Source: Atrina japonica (lineage: Eukaryota; Mollusca; Bivalvia; Pterioida; Pinnidae). From it: 64,000 nt of DNA. The DNA lies in NCBI GenBank assembly GCA_030159075.1, contig BROG01000076.1, forward strand, positions 496,001-560,000. Direction: 5' to 3'. The notes beneath the pieces are model-generated. The model saw nothing but the letters and a program-made list of their open reading frames with translations, was not told the origin of the DNA and did no database searches. Both the position numbers and the translations under genes were made by a program. Positions 22,801-37,800 of this stretch are shown piece after piece (position 1 is the first letter of the stretch; each line of letters begins with the position of its first letter).

Positions 22801-25800
22801 TTCTGTAGGTAGAATTCCGTAACATAGCCATCAATCCAGGATCCACATATCCAAAGAATCGACCAATCTGAAAAATCAATTTAAGAATTACACTTCTACA
22901 TATTAATACGGCACTTGTAGTCGTTTAGCAGGAACAGAAGTCTATCATTCCTATTTACATCTCAGTAACAAAAAGCAAGCCAGTAATTTATCCATTTTAA
23001 ATTGAATCCCATTTTTATCCATCCATTTTTTTATTTCGCCATAATGCCTATTTTTATTTACCTGGTTTTGTTCTCGTTCCTGATTTGTAGCTATCAAGAA
23101 TGCGCCGTCATCAAGTAAGTAACAGTGGGCCCCTGCTGTATTTTTACAGGTGCTTGAAGCATTTTCCATAATCGATACAAAGTAGTTGTGACTCATTAGT
23201 GCACCACCCACTGTTAGAAATGAGAATAACATTGATATTTTAGTATTCTTTACTATTTCACATTACACTTTTACTGAAACTTACATTGTGAACATGTAGA
23301 AGAAAATCTTAAATCTTAAATCTTTTGGTTGATTGTTAGCTGAAAATTTTATGGAGATGCCACCTGATACAAACTTTCCATTTACACAGATATGTCATAA
23401 CTTGAGCTACAAATTTATTTTGAACTCGAGCACTGGTCTTGTAAAGCTCTATAATATGAAGTCTTGTTACTTTTCGGCTTTGATATATAAGAAAGATTAA
23501 TTTGGGAGCAGAGAAAAAGGCACACCATCAATCCTTAACAGACCCTCGTTCCTCTATAACTGGGGCCATACAAACACCCCATTCCCAATCCTTAAAGGTT
23601 GCCCTTTTTCTTAATGCAATACTAAAATCCTAACAAGCAGAAAACCTGACAAAATGTAAAACTAAAGTTGTGAATCCTTGTTTTAAGACAATATTCGCAC
23701 AACTGAACCTGTCTTGAACACCAACATCATGAAAAACCACCTGTCTTCTGAGACCACATTCTGAAAACCACCCAGTGGTTGTTTTATTGTTGTTTAACGT
23801 CCCACTCAAGAATCTTTCACTCATTTCGAGACATCATCAAATGCCGGTGAAGGGTTCATTAACGTGCTGACACCTACTGTAATACAGGACCTCGGTTTTT
23901 ACTTTCTCTTCTGAAGGACAGGAAAAGCCAGCTGACGCTGCCCAGGCTCGAACCTGAACCTTTGGTTGCAAATTGAGCACTCTATTGTAGAGAAAAAAAC
24001 TCTTGAGAGACCTGTTTTGAGAAACCACATTTCAGAGGCAGTTGGGATTGTCTCTTAAGTTAGGTTCCACTGTATCATATAGATGTATGATATAAAACTG
24101 AATTGAAGCTTTTTATACTCTATGCATACACAATTCAGGGCCTGGCACCATAAAACTGGAGAGTTTACTCAAGTCTGAGAATATTCTCAAAATTATTTAG
24201 GTGTGAGAGCCCTGCCCAATATCAAAACATTTGATGATAATGCCCCTATCCCTATAATTGGTGCCATTTTTTCTATCAATCATCAAACTTTCACAAGGAC
24301 ATAATCAAAAAGGTAAAAAAATATGTATGGGTACCTGCTGGTTTAAATTTCAATCCATCTATATTTAGAGTTACTGTTTTGGCTACCATAATCGGTGGAA
24401 TTGTCTCATTTTCTTTTCTTTTGTCTGAAATTGAAATTACCATACATAAATGAGTGAAAATATAGCATAAAAAATGGCAACATATTTCAATCTAATTTAC
24501 CGTAAAAACCCATGTAATCTGTGCACCCTGTTTTTGAGGCTGAAAATATTGAAAAAAAAGATTATCCCTATGTAATATCCGCATTAAATAAAATTGCCAA
24601 TATCGGTAATCAAGGCTTCAAAACGAGATACAAGAAGCCAGCATATGTAAAAAATTAAACAGTGTTGAAAGTATAATTTACAATTAACATCCATTATCTT
24701 ACTTCATAATTACATAAAAGTGAAAGATTACTGTAAATAAACATTTTTTGTATTGTTCATTGTTCGCATGATGAATACTCACAGCTGTCACTATACACTC
24801 TGTTCTTAATAAGTACCTGTCCATTATCAATCACGTTTTCAAATTAATTACACGTCTTTATCACCATGCTGATATAATGTACAGATAATGTATGTAGTCA
24901 AGCTTTAAAGTTATAAAGTTAAACATTATATCAAGAGTAAAAACATATTTTCAAATTGAAAATTTAATACCAGTAATGCACGAACTTGTTTGTCCGACAT
25001 TCAAGAATTAGACTTAAATCTGTACTGCCATCTCCAATCAATGGCTTACCTACTGTTCACCTGGTATCAGTCGATAATCAGAAGTTAATAATTAGGCATG
25101 CCCTAAATAAACAATCCATAATGACTGTTGGTATCAATTATGCAACTATAATCTGAATTCAAAATGCCGACATGAAATTGTCAAAACAAAAGGTTTTTGA
25201 AAATTGGGATTTTGCCGACTAAAATGTATTGCTTTAAATGGCAACATGATAAATCATTAAAAAAAGCAGGCCGAAACGAAGTTGATACCAGACACATAAG
25301 GCGAATAAATAAACATTTGAAACAAGTAGAATGTCAAAAAATGTATTTCCACACAATTATATTGGACACTTTAACACCACAACTCGGATTAAATTTAGTA
25401 ACTGGACCCGCAATCATGTATCGGCCCGAAGCAAAATGAGTTCTGCTATCAAGTTGCAGAGATATCAGTCAATGTTATCAGTCTTCAATCAAATCTAAAA
25501 TCTAGTCAGTAATGATTTAATCGGCCTCGGGCAGAAATAACATTTGGTCTAGTTTATCTATGACATAACATAAGTTAACTGAAAATGTTTAATTTCTTTA
25601 TGTTTATTTTTTGAAGTTACTCCTAAATTTGTTTCACTTGATGTAAAAAAAATGGCCACCAGCAGGACATAGACTGAAAAAAACCTGATATTCACCCCAA
25701 ATTATGGATATCATTTTAAAGCGAAAAAAGTGCACACATTACATGGGTTTTTACGGTATATTTGTTTTACACGTAGAAAAACTTTCAGCTTTAAATGGAG

Positions 25801-28800
25801 ATGTCAAAATCTACAGATGAACTGCCATAAAGATTAACCAGTTCTATGGATTTATTCTGATGCAGAGAGGGTTCTTCAACATGCCACATCTACCATGACA
25901 TGTGACCTTGTTCGTAAAACATGTGACTTACCCTCATATCCCGAGTGCTTGGCCACTTAACACTTACCAGTGAATTTTTCTTGTCCAGACTCGTAAAGTT
26001 TTGCTGCCTTGTAAATTTGAGAAATTTCAATGCACAAGATGTATATATCAAAGAGCCCCTGGCTGAGAGTTAAAAACTCAAGACCACTGCCATTGGTGTG
26101 TCAGCTGTTAAGAAATATTTCACTGACAAATGGAAAAACTGATAATTGAATGGCACTTGCAGCTTCCATGCAGAGTCTCAGGTAATCAAAAGAAAAAAAC
26201 CACAGTCCAGATTCCAATAATTTAGACAATTCTACAATGACGTGATAAAGTATACCTAATTTACCTAGAATGTAAGGTGCACTGAAGATGTAATTGTTTG
26301 TGTCCAAAGCTCTTCTGAAGTATGAAGCATTCCATGTGTCTCTATATTCCATCAATAATCTGGCTGCACTGTAATGAGAAATATGTTGCATGTAAATATA
26401 TATATATATATATATACACCAGCGAAAAAAAGAAACTGTGTATACTTGAAAGTTAAATAAAAACATAAAAAGTATTCTTTGACTGCTCGTTATTCTTAAA
26501 GGCATAGCTTAATATACTAAACGCATGTTTGAGTACTCAATTTGTTAAATATCGCAATCGATTCACCTTGATGGCCACTTAACCCTTTTCTTGAGTTTCG
26601 AGCCATAAGCGACACATGGTTAGCATGATTAAAATTTCTTGCATTCATTGACAGTATTCAATGTATTGAAACAGAAACATATTGGTTTTGGAATAAAGTT
26701 TTGATTGAGAGATGCCTCGCATGATTGAAAATGATCATTTGCGTGATACTGAAAGCTGGAGTGTCTCAAAGCAATGTGGCAAGGCAGTTTGGAGTTCATA
26801 TCAACACTGTAAATGCTTTATGGAGACAGTATCAGCAAACTGGCACTGTTCGGGACGTCGCCAATAAGGCGGAGGGAGAGTTATTCCCCAGGCATTTCTG
26901 CATAACCTGATTTGTTCAATTCATCGTAGATGTGAAGAATGCATCGGTGCAAATGGCAGTCATACACACTATTAAACTTGTGAAACTTTTTTGCAACCCC
27001 CCCCTTACTTTCAGTGGCTGTCTGTATCAACCATAATGGACATAATCCGTGATTTCATTCTTGAATTGAAAGACAATACATTATATCAAATAACGATATA
27101 CATAATGCAACATAATATTTTGTATATGAATCTATAAATGAAATTACTAAACTACACAGTTTCTTTTTTCCGCTAGTATTTATTCAGTAAACTCCACTTA
27201 CAATGAAGTGGAAGGGAGAGAGATTTAAATCTTGTTATAGCCGGATTTCAGTATTCAGATTTAAGCAGTGTAATGTGTGAAATACGAGAGGAAGAGATAT
27301 ATCCTCATTATAACCGTTATCCCGTTATCTACAGTCTCGTTATAAGTGGCGTTGACTGTATATATATATTTACATACAATGTAAATCATAAGAAACATCA
27401 TTTCCTGGACCATACCATGGGGCCATAGACTTATAGCCATTTACTTATGATGTAAGATACCACTGAATGACAGACTTTGGATGTTATCTTATGATGGAGG
27501 GTACATTTGGATCATAAACATTTCGGTGTTTACTTACGATGGGGGGTAAACTTGGGTTAGTCCACCATATGTTCCAACAAAGCTGGCAATTGTCCTGAAA
27601 ACAAACAACAAAATGAGTTATCAAGTCTGATACATATTTATATCTATACTACGAAAAGTTTTGTCTTAACAAAAATACCTAACAGTCACCATCAAAATAT
27701 TTATATCTCTATACTACGAAAAGTTTTGTCTTAACAAAAATACCTAACACAGTCACCATCAAAATATTTTGACTACAGACCTCTGTCCTCTTAGCAAACA
27801 TGACAAAGATGTCTGTACTTATTTTAAATTCCATGTGTTGTGTTATGCTATATTCTGAGAAGCGCCCCCCCCCCCCCCCCCGCCCCAAACCAGTGATTTT
27901 TTTTTTTTCAAGTTTAGCACTAAATTGTCTATGTATACAGCTCTGAATGTGCCAATATATATCATGGTGCTAAACAGTTTATGGCATGTCACTGAATTTC
28001 TGATGTAACAGTAAACAGAAAGTATATAGTAAATAAAATGTCAAGCATAATTAACAAAATCAATCAAGTCCTAAAAATTAACAAAATATACTAAATATAT
28101 TTGTGACATTGATAAAATGAATTTCATAAGTACAGAACATATGATTAACAAAATACAGAACTTTTTTCATAATAAATATTATTTCTCATCAAAACATTGC
28201 AACAAAAAATGTTAAAATAAATAAATAAATAAAAAAAAAACAAAAAAAACCAACCAAACAAATTGAAATAGAAGACATTAAACAACATGAAAAAGTAGAT
28301 ACAACTCAGCTCAAAAAGAAAAATAAATAAATAATAGGCTTCATTTTTAATTTTTCTACATCAAAATATTTTGTTTTGCTGTAAAATCCTACACAAGCTA
28401 TAACTGGAGCATGCTGTCAACAGCTAGTCAGCACCACATGCATTTTGTCTCATGCATTTTGTGGGCTGTGGTACTAAGAATCATGCTCAAGTTTGTTATA
28501 AATATGAAATCAATGTTTGTGTCATGGCTGTTTGATTCTACAAAGGTGTTTTATGCCACACTCCATTTTTCAGTGAAATGTGTCAACCGTTTTTAAAGAT
28601 GGATAATTTTATTAGCTTGTTAAAATGTGGTGGCAGCCAGTTTTCAAAGGTGGGTCGGAGAACCAAGTTATAATGTACCAAGGAAGAGGCCACTGGCCTT
28701 CCCAGTGTAAACACAAACTTTCTAACAAAATCAGCTAAGGTTCCTGTGGGGCTTGAACCTGCACTGACTAGAGATAAGAGACTTCATGGTATAAAGGCAA

Positions 28801-31800
28801 GTGTAATGCTCTAACCACTTGGCCATGGAGATCCCAGACCTTTTTCTGTCAATTTTGAGGAAATGCCATTGGCAACATTGGCAATTTTAATGTGAATTTG
28901 TGTCATATTGGGAAAAATTGTATGCACACATGAAAATCTAAATGCATTTTTGGCATTTCACCTTATGTTATTATTTTTTTCATAACGGTCATGAGCTCAA
29001 CATCAAAAAGGGAATTTTTTTAATCAAATTTGGAAAAAATACATGCATTTTGCATTAGGAATAGGGCCAAATTTTGCCCCATGGATATTATAGAAAAAGC
29101 CCAGGGCCTTCTAATTGTGGAGTACTTGGATATGGTGTACTCGGCCAATAACACTGGCCTTGTGCCCGTAATCAATTCAATCAACTCATGATGCAGTTAA
29201 GCTTGAACCTAAATAAAGGTGAGAGAGTTTGTGGTTTAAAGTTTGATGCTTTGAACACTTGGTCACCAAGGCCACAAATAAATGACTGTATGACAGAATA
29301 GATAAATAGATGAAGATGATAATAGCGATGATAAAAATGATTATGATGATAATGGTGATGGTAAAAGGCATGCAGTCATGCTACCAAATAATTATAAATT
29401 AATTGAACATATGGCATAAAAAGCATGCAAAGAGCTTAATGATTCATTTAAAAATATACAGGTACTCAATTTTCTCTGACAGTTTCAGAAATGTCATACA
29501 AGAGGCCCGTGGGACTTAGCTGTCACTTTGAGTATGCACTTTGATAGGATAGTATATTTAATCATATCATAATGAAATGTGATTTTGTATTTGGGTTCTA
29601 AAACATTATTTGTTGAATGCAATTCATAAATTATCTATGGTAATACTTTTTGCTCTTTCTATAATCACGCATTCAGTCTTTCTTCATAATGCACAAAAGT
29701 GAAGATTTTCTACAATTAGGTTTATTTCCACAATATGACAATTTTGGCCCTATCCTAAGGGCAGAACCATTGCCTCAAGGCACATGAATTTCACAAATTC
29801 GGTGGAAGGCTTAATGCCTTATCTAACTATGTAGTCAACAGTCATTCTTCACAATGAATTGAAGAATATTTTCAAAGGCAAGGTATAATTGTAACTGCAG
29901 CCTGTTACAAAAGTTTCCAAAAACACCCCATCTCTTGAAGCCTAGTGAATCTAGGTGATCAGAGAAACTTTAGTTTCACCATAACATCCTAAAATTGTAC
30001 TATACAACTTGTCTAGTCATAAAGAGCACGGGAACACATGTTTAGTGTAAGGTTCACATGTTTTTTCCCCCAGATGATTCAAGATTTCTAAAATAAGGGG
30101 GTGGGGAATGGCCCTGGGGACACTTGAAAATTTGTCTTGTCATGGGTAATAAGAAAATATATAGGTTTGGGGTGGGGATCTCAACTATTTTTTGAGATAA
30201 ATGAATATTCTGAAATATGAGGGTGGGGAATGACCCTGGGGACCCCATAAAATACCACCATATAATTCCTCCTGTCATGGGTGATAAGAAAATATATGGC
30301 TTAAGGGTGCCAATCATAACAATTTTTGAGATGACAAGATTTTTGAATTTAAGGGGAGAGGAATGACCCCCCCCCCCCCCCCCCCCCAAAAAAAAATATC
30401 ACCCTACAATTTCTCTTGTCATAATAAAATATATATGATTTTGGGGTGGGGATCCTAACAATTTTTTTTAGATAATTGAGGATTTTTTAAATAAAGGGTG
30501 GGGATGAACCTGGGGACCCCCAAAATATCACCATAAAAGTTGTCTTGTCATGAGGAACAAGAAAATTTATGATTTAGGGGTGGAGACATCAACTGTTTTT
30601 GAAATGATTGAAGATTTCATAATAAGGAGGTGGGGACCTCCAAATTTTTCCAGTACAATTAGTCTTGCCATGGGGAATAAAAAATATATTGTTTAGGGGT
30701 GGGGATCTCAACTACTTCTGAGACAATGGAAGATTTCTGAAATGAGAGGGGTGGGGAATGACCCTGGGGATAAATCTTTATATGGCAATAAACCCCTTAC
30801 ATCATGCCATCCAAGAAAATATTTGGTTTGAAGTACATTGTAATGATTTTTATCAGTTAAAATGCAAGTAAAAATGTAATGTTTAATTTTCTGATATTTT
30901 TCTATAGAAAACCCCATCCCCATTTGAGTACCTAAAATATACCTTGGATTCCCCTTATCCCCAAACAGAACCCCTGCCCTGGGGGTAAAGAATTTTACAA
31001 TTTTGGTGGAGGGATTCATGCTCTGTGGAAACAGGCATTAAGTCTTTCTTTACAGTGTGCTTAAGTAGGGAAGAATTTCTAACATAAAGTACATTTTACA
31101 ATATAGTAAATTCAGCCCCACCCTAGGGGCAGAACCCATGGGGTCATGAATTTTACAATTTTGGTAGAGGGCTTCATGCTCTTTCTAACCATGCATTCAG
31201 TTTTGCTTTAAGATGTGCAGGAGTTTTTAAGATTTGGCTATTTTTTTTTTGCAGTTGTAGCCACACCCCTAGGGAATCAGAGGTGCAACAATTATGAAAT
31301 TTATCAATATTCACCTTATTCTAAAATTACTTAATACCAAATTTGAAGACAATTGGCTATGTAGTTTTCAAGCAGAAGATAAAATTGCTCAATTGTTAAT
31401 GCATGACGGATGCCGCCAGATGGAAACCAATGGCAACAGGACACCTGAGTGACCCAGGTGACCTAAATATGATAATAATTGTTCTAAATTATTTGATGAC
31501 ATAATTTTTTTTTTCAGCTTGTTGCAACACATATAAATCTGAAAACTCTTCCAAACTGAATTATCATACAAGGTATGTTTGAGAAGTACTGTGTCCCTCA
31601 GAGGTATGCCATCTATAAAGAAATTAAAGTCTCATAACTCTGCTAAATGTTGGCCATAACCATAACTCCTCCAAGATCTCAATGATACAATGTATCTAGA
31701 TGGGTTTTCATAAGCAGTATTTTGCAAATAGTTATTTCCCTTCAATGGCTATATTGTGTGGTAGCATATATTTTCCCTAATAAATTAACCAAATTAAATG

Positions 31801-34800
31801 AAGTAAATAGTTTGAAAAAAAATCTTTTTTGATTAGAAATATTTGCTTCTGGTCTTTATTAATCTACACAGCTAATTCATTAATACTATTTAATACAATG
31901 TGGTTCCCTAAAGAAAAATATTTTTTGTTTCATCACATTTCCTTTTCTTAAATAAGTTAATAGAGTTCAGGTATATATGCAAATTAGGAGGTGAAGTTGT
32001 AAGTCTATTATTGTAGTATTCAAAATTGTGTTATGTTGCACAAGTTTTTCATTTACTGGGCGGTAGAAGTTGTAGTGTGAAATCGATAAAAGAGTATAGG
32101 TCATTCTAGCCTGTTCCGTTCAACTATTAAGTTCAACAAAATTTACTGGGCGGTAGAAGTTGTAGTGTGAAATCGATAAAAGAGTATAGATCATTCTAGC
32201 CTGTTCCGTTCAACTATTACCGGTAAGTTCAACAAAATTTCGTTTTGTTTGTATGTTATAAAATCATAAGGTTTTCCAGAGTGTTTTAGATTATAAAGTT
32301 TTATCTCTGGATTTAATCCCGGAGGATAAGGATGTTGATCAGTATGTAAGGTCCTGATATTGTGAGACACGTTACGTTTATTATTGATATGTATGAAAAA
32401 GTTGTAAAATGATTTATTTGACTACCAGTAATTAAACGCCTGGGTTGACGTTATGACACTGACTTATTGCATTAATTGTTTATTGATTAATTATGCATGT
32501 TCTGGTTATACATGCATGTGTAGTGAGGAGTGTACTAAGATATGCTGTAAAGAACAGATGAAAGTTGACCCACAACATGGCTGCCAAAGGGGAATGACTA
32601 GCGCAAAATACTCCTAACAGAAACCCATCTATTTGCCGACATACCAAATTTGAATACAAATTGAGAAAAATAAACTCAAGACGTTTGATAGATACCAAAA
32701 TGTTACAGAAAAAAACAGATGACCTAAAACAATAGGCCTCCACCCCTTATCTTGATATCCCGGGCATATATTAATTCATTATTCCATTATGATCTCATGT
32801 ACCAAGTGGTAAAAACGTTTTTCAGAGAGGACAACATTTTGCCCATGAAAGGTGGTCTCACAAATGAGCCAAAATGTATGGGTATAATTTCTGCCAGTGG
32901 AGTATCAATTTTAACTGAACAAAGACTAAAATACAAAATGTAGATTATTACAAGTAGAATTCTATCTTCAATCTTAGTAACCGTGGATTAATATACACAA
33001 AATTCCCACACCAGTCAAATAGACTCCTTCACTGTAACAGCAGTTCTGTGACTTTGAGTGGCAAAATGATACAGATACCCGCAAAAACATAGACGTCGTT
33101 ATGGTAACTGATGGTTTCTTGACATCATTTTCCTGGAATTTGTATCATTTTGCCACTCAAAGACACAAGACCACAGTTATCGTGAAAGCGTCTATATATA
33201 AAATCAGCACATGCTATTAAGTTTGTCCAATCTCCCGTGTTTCCTTTGATGCAATATTTAATGTGGTCCTCAAGTTATTACTGCATATCCCACCACAAGC
33301 AGTATAAAAATCTTGACACAACATTTTCACTGATTAAATCAAATGCACATATAACATTATTACCTGTTATGTTATAATTTTTAGAAGCCAAATTTGATTC
33401 TGATTTGATATCCAATATGAAGTATAGATATAACACATTCATTCCACCGAGATGCAAAAAAATGAAATATATAAAAAATTTAGAAATTTGAAATGTTCGT
33501 TTATTCAACTTGAATGTTATTCAATGCTTCCAACAATAGCAAAAAGCAAAAAGTCTGTATTTTTTTCGATGATGACATTTTTTCTTGTCAAAAGATGTGA
33601 AAATGTTGAGTCATCATCGACCAAGCTCGCAACATTCATCAGCAGAAAAAAAAATGCATCAAATGCTAGAAAAACAAAAGTTTACGTTGCGTTGCTTTCA
33701 TCCTCGGCTGTCATGTTCGGGCTGAAAATTTTAGGAAATATGTTACAAATACAAACACCTGTACTTCAGCTCGTCTGGCCCTTTCGAGAAAAATTATTGA
33801 TATGCAAAAAATAAACAAATCATCAGCCAATCAAAGCAAGAAATATATATAGAACAGCATGTGATGTAATCAGCATTATGAACTTAAAGGGGCTCTTTCA
33901 CCATAATTTCACAAAATGTGATTTATTGCTTTTTTATTACAAAAATGTTTATATTTCTTGAAAAACATCATTCATTGCATTGCTTTGATAAAAATGTTGT
34001 CAGAGGACAACACAGCTTACCAGTGACAGCATTGTATCTCAAATAAACAACTTATTATGCAATTATGACTAAATTTAAGATTGTTGTAGTTGAAAATATC
34101 ATCAAAATTAGGCCCAGACTCCCTGGGTTAAACGTTATCATTTTTCATAAATTTTGGGTATCTACCAAATTAAGAGGACAAAATGAAACAAATGCAGGAT
34201 TACTATGATTATATAGTTCAAAAGATTTAGTCAAGGTTTAAGTCTTTGTCCATGAATGCCATCCGCCATTGGAGAATGGCATTAGCTCTCCGGACATTTT
34301 GTCCTGGTGAGCTAAAAATGTCAAATTACAAGAATTATAATTATTTGATTTTCTGTTAAGTCAATGTCATTATGTTAAAGTCATCAAGTATTAACCAAAA
34401 CCAGGAAAATCAAAAAAAATAAAAAAATCTATCAAGGACATGACAATCTGTAAAAGAGGCCCTTTAAGTCAACAGAACTGAAGATAAGAGTGGTCTTAGA
34501 TCTTTTCTATGTTTACATACAGTGAACACATAAGATATAGATGACAAACATAGTTTAATCACACGTATTCACACAGTGCCAAAGAAAATGTACGACAGTA
34601 CCAATGTAACAGCTGTGAAAATATCAATCTCATTGAGAAAAGCCACTTAAAGGGTATATGAAAGTCAAGTGAGTTGTATTTTTTAATCTTTTAAAAACTT
34701 TGAATAGTGTTTTATGCCACACTCAACAATTTTTCAGTTATATGGTGGCAGCCAGATTTTAATGCTGGTGGAGAGAACCCGGTTACAAATGTACCTAGGA

Positions 34801-37800
34801 AGATACCACCAATGAATATAAAATTATCAAGCATAAGATCACCAAAATATCTACCATCTTTCAATATCAATTTTGATTCCATTTAACTTATAATGGTATA
34901 GTTTTCAAAATTATGACTTGATCAATTTTGGTAGAAGTCCTCATACAATATCATGCCATTATTTTTTATTGTGCGATACTGTATCCTGTTTAATTACTAT
35001 AATTAAGCAAACTGAAATTAACTCATCAACCCCTGAAGTCACATTTGGACCTGCCCAGTTCAAAGAATGGTTTAGTCTACTGTCAGAATTCAGGGGTGTA
35101 TGATTTCGAACTATTTTTTTCAATGATTTTATTTTACATGCAATATGAACTTTTTCACTCCTGAATTATGACAGTAGACCATACTATTTATTGATCTGGG
35201 TAAGTATGAATGTGACTGCAGGGCTTGATATGAGGTAATGACTTACAAAAAAAAAGAATCATTTTCACAGTTTAAGACTTATGCAACCCCTGAGTGACTT
35301 TAACATGAAGTATAAAAATACAAAATAAAGTTAGATCACAATTTACCCCTGGAAAGTGAAAACATTCTTCATGTCATGCCAAAACACGCTCATTATTGTG
35401 GTCAGATTCAAGTCCCAGGCTAAACGTAGAATCTTTTCCTGGTCCCCTACAAAAGTAACAAATGTAATTTTTCTCAAAGTTTACAAACTGCATAAGTAAA
35501 ACTAATTTTAACTTAAACATTCTTCATTGGGGGCCTCAAACCTTTGTGTAGAACTATAAAAGTACCATTGTTTTACGTGTTCCTATAGGTCGATATTTTT
35601 TTCAAGACTGTGTCAGAAACTCAAAATATCTTTCTACTGAAGATCCCTACCTAGGCATGGTTAAATAAGCAAGATACAACAGTAAAAATAAAATAAGTAA
35701 AACCTACTTAAGGTCCATAAAAAATAAGTAATATTTACTTAAGGTTCATACAAAAGTAAAGTTAAAATAAACAAGAATCTACTTGAGGTAGTTAGATCCC
35801 TTCATTAAATAAGCATTTCTACCAAGGAAAAAAAATAAGTAATAGATAAGGTTCAACAGTAAAGTTAAAATAAGATCTACTTGAGGTAGTTAGATCTTCT
35901 TAACATATCTACCAAGGAAAGATTAAATAAGATTAAAAAATAAGCTAGATACAACACCAAGTAAGATACAACAATTTAAAATAAGATCTACTTGAGGTAG
36001 TTAGATCTTCTTAACATTTCTACCAAGGAAAGATTAAATAAGCTAGATACAACAGTAAAGTTAAAATAAGATCTACTTGAGGTAGTTAGATCTTCTTAAC
36101 ATTTCTACCAAGGAAAGCTAGATACAACAGTAAAGTTAAAATAAGATCTACTTGAGGTAGTTAGATCTTCTTAACATATCTACCAAGGAAAGATTAAATA
36201 AGCTAGATACAACGGTAAAGTTAAAATAAGTAAGACTTATTCATCAGTAAGGTCCACAAAAACATAAGTAATATTTACCTAAGGTTCATACAAAAGATGT
36301 TACAATAAGATCTTACTTGAGACAGTAAGATCTACTGAACATCCCTGCCTAGGCAATGTTATATAAGCAAGATACAACAGTAAAAATAAAATAAGTAAGA
36401 TCTAATCAAGGTTTCTAAGAAGTTATGTAAATAAGTATACAGTTTTACTTGAGGTCCCTACAACAGTTTAAATAAGAATCAACAATAGTAAAACCTCGTT
36501 ATACTGCTAACATTTGTTCAGCCCAAATTTGGCATTATAAAGGGAATTGGTGATAGGTTGAGGGGAAACCTCAAATGAAATTATAAGGAAAACGAAATGA
36601 GGGGCATTATAAAGAGGTTTTACTGTATAATCTATAAAAATAATGCATTATGCCTACATTTATAGTTTTGTCTATTCTCTAGAGGTATAAGCAAATCTTC
36701 AGCAGTTCCCGTCATGTTTTCTGCATCTTTCATTCCAATGTAGTAGTCCCTAGAAATATATTTAAAAAAAACTGTCAATGAATTTATTATCTCCATTAAT
36801 ATTTAAATGGTGAGGCGGGAGGAGGGACCACTGTTAAATTTCATCATACATATTTGACTTTCATTTTCTATTGCTATAAACCTCTATGACATTAAAACCA
36901 TTATCATGGCCATTGTTACTCTGAGCGTATAAATTTGGGATACAGTTTTTAACAGAATGCAGATACATGCCATATATTTGATTAATAGTTTAAAAGTGCC
37001 TGACTGAACAGGTGATATTTTCTAGGGAGCAATCAGTATTATTGTTGTTGTGTAATTCATACATACCTAAGAGCGATCAGTTTTGCTGACATATAACAAT
37101 TTATACTTAAAAGGGAGCAATCTGTTTATCTGTTGTATAATTATTTATATCAGGGAGTAATCAGTTTTGTTTTTGCATTATAGGTTTACTGTAGTTTAGC
37201 TGTTTGTTGTTTAACATCCTGTCTTTCACTCAACTGAGATGTCACAGGCTCCAGGAGAAGTGCTACAAATTTTGATCTGTGCTATGGACTGATGCCAATG
37301 CAGTGAGTGTTCGTGTCATGCCTGCAGTAACACAAGACCTCTGTTTTAATCGCACCTGAAAGACCCGTGACTTTCACTTCATATGCTGAGCGCTTGGCGA
37401 ATGAACAGTCATTACCATTTTTAAAAAAATCTTTGGTATGACCCGGTATCTGAAATCAAACCCAGGACCTTCCACATATGAGTAGAACTCTCTACCACTA
37501 AACTACTGCAAGTGGCCAGTTTGCTGTTGTATTATAACAGGCAAAATCTAAACTTACCAGGGAGCTATCATTATTGTTATTATGATATATGGGAATTAGC
37601 TTTGCCATAGTATTATAATTTATAATTACCAGTGAGCTATCATTATTGTTATTATGATATATGGGAATTAGCTTTGCCATAGTATTATAATTTATAATTA
37701 CCAGTGAGCTATCATTATTGTTATTATGATATATGGGAATTAGCTTTGCCATAGTATTATAATTTATAATTACCAGGGAGCTATCATTATTGTTGTTATG

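Noticed and set aside
25197..25439. 80-residue plus-strand frame
   Set aside because: It lies inside an element with inverted ends and has no recognised transposase or other motif.
33452..33814. 120-residue plus-strand frame (MQKNEIYKKFRN..)
   Set aside because: Composition is low-complexity Lys/Ser/Phe, without known motif, promoter or splice support. Not excluded as a young gene, but not supportable from sequence.
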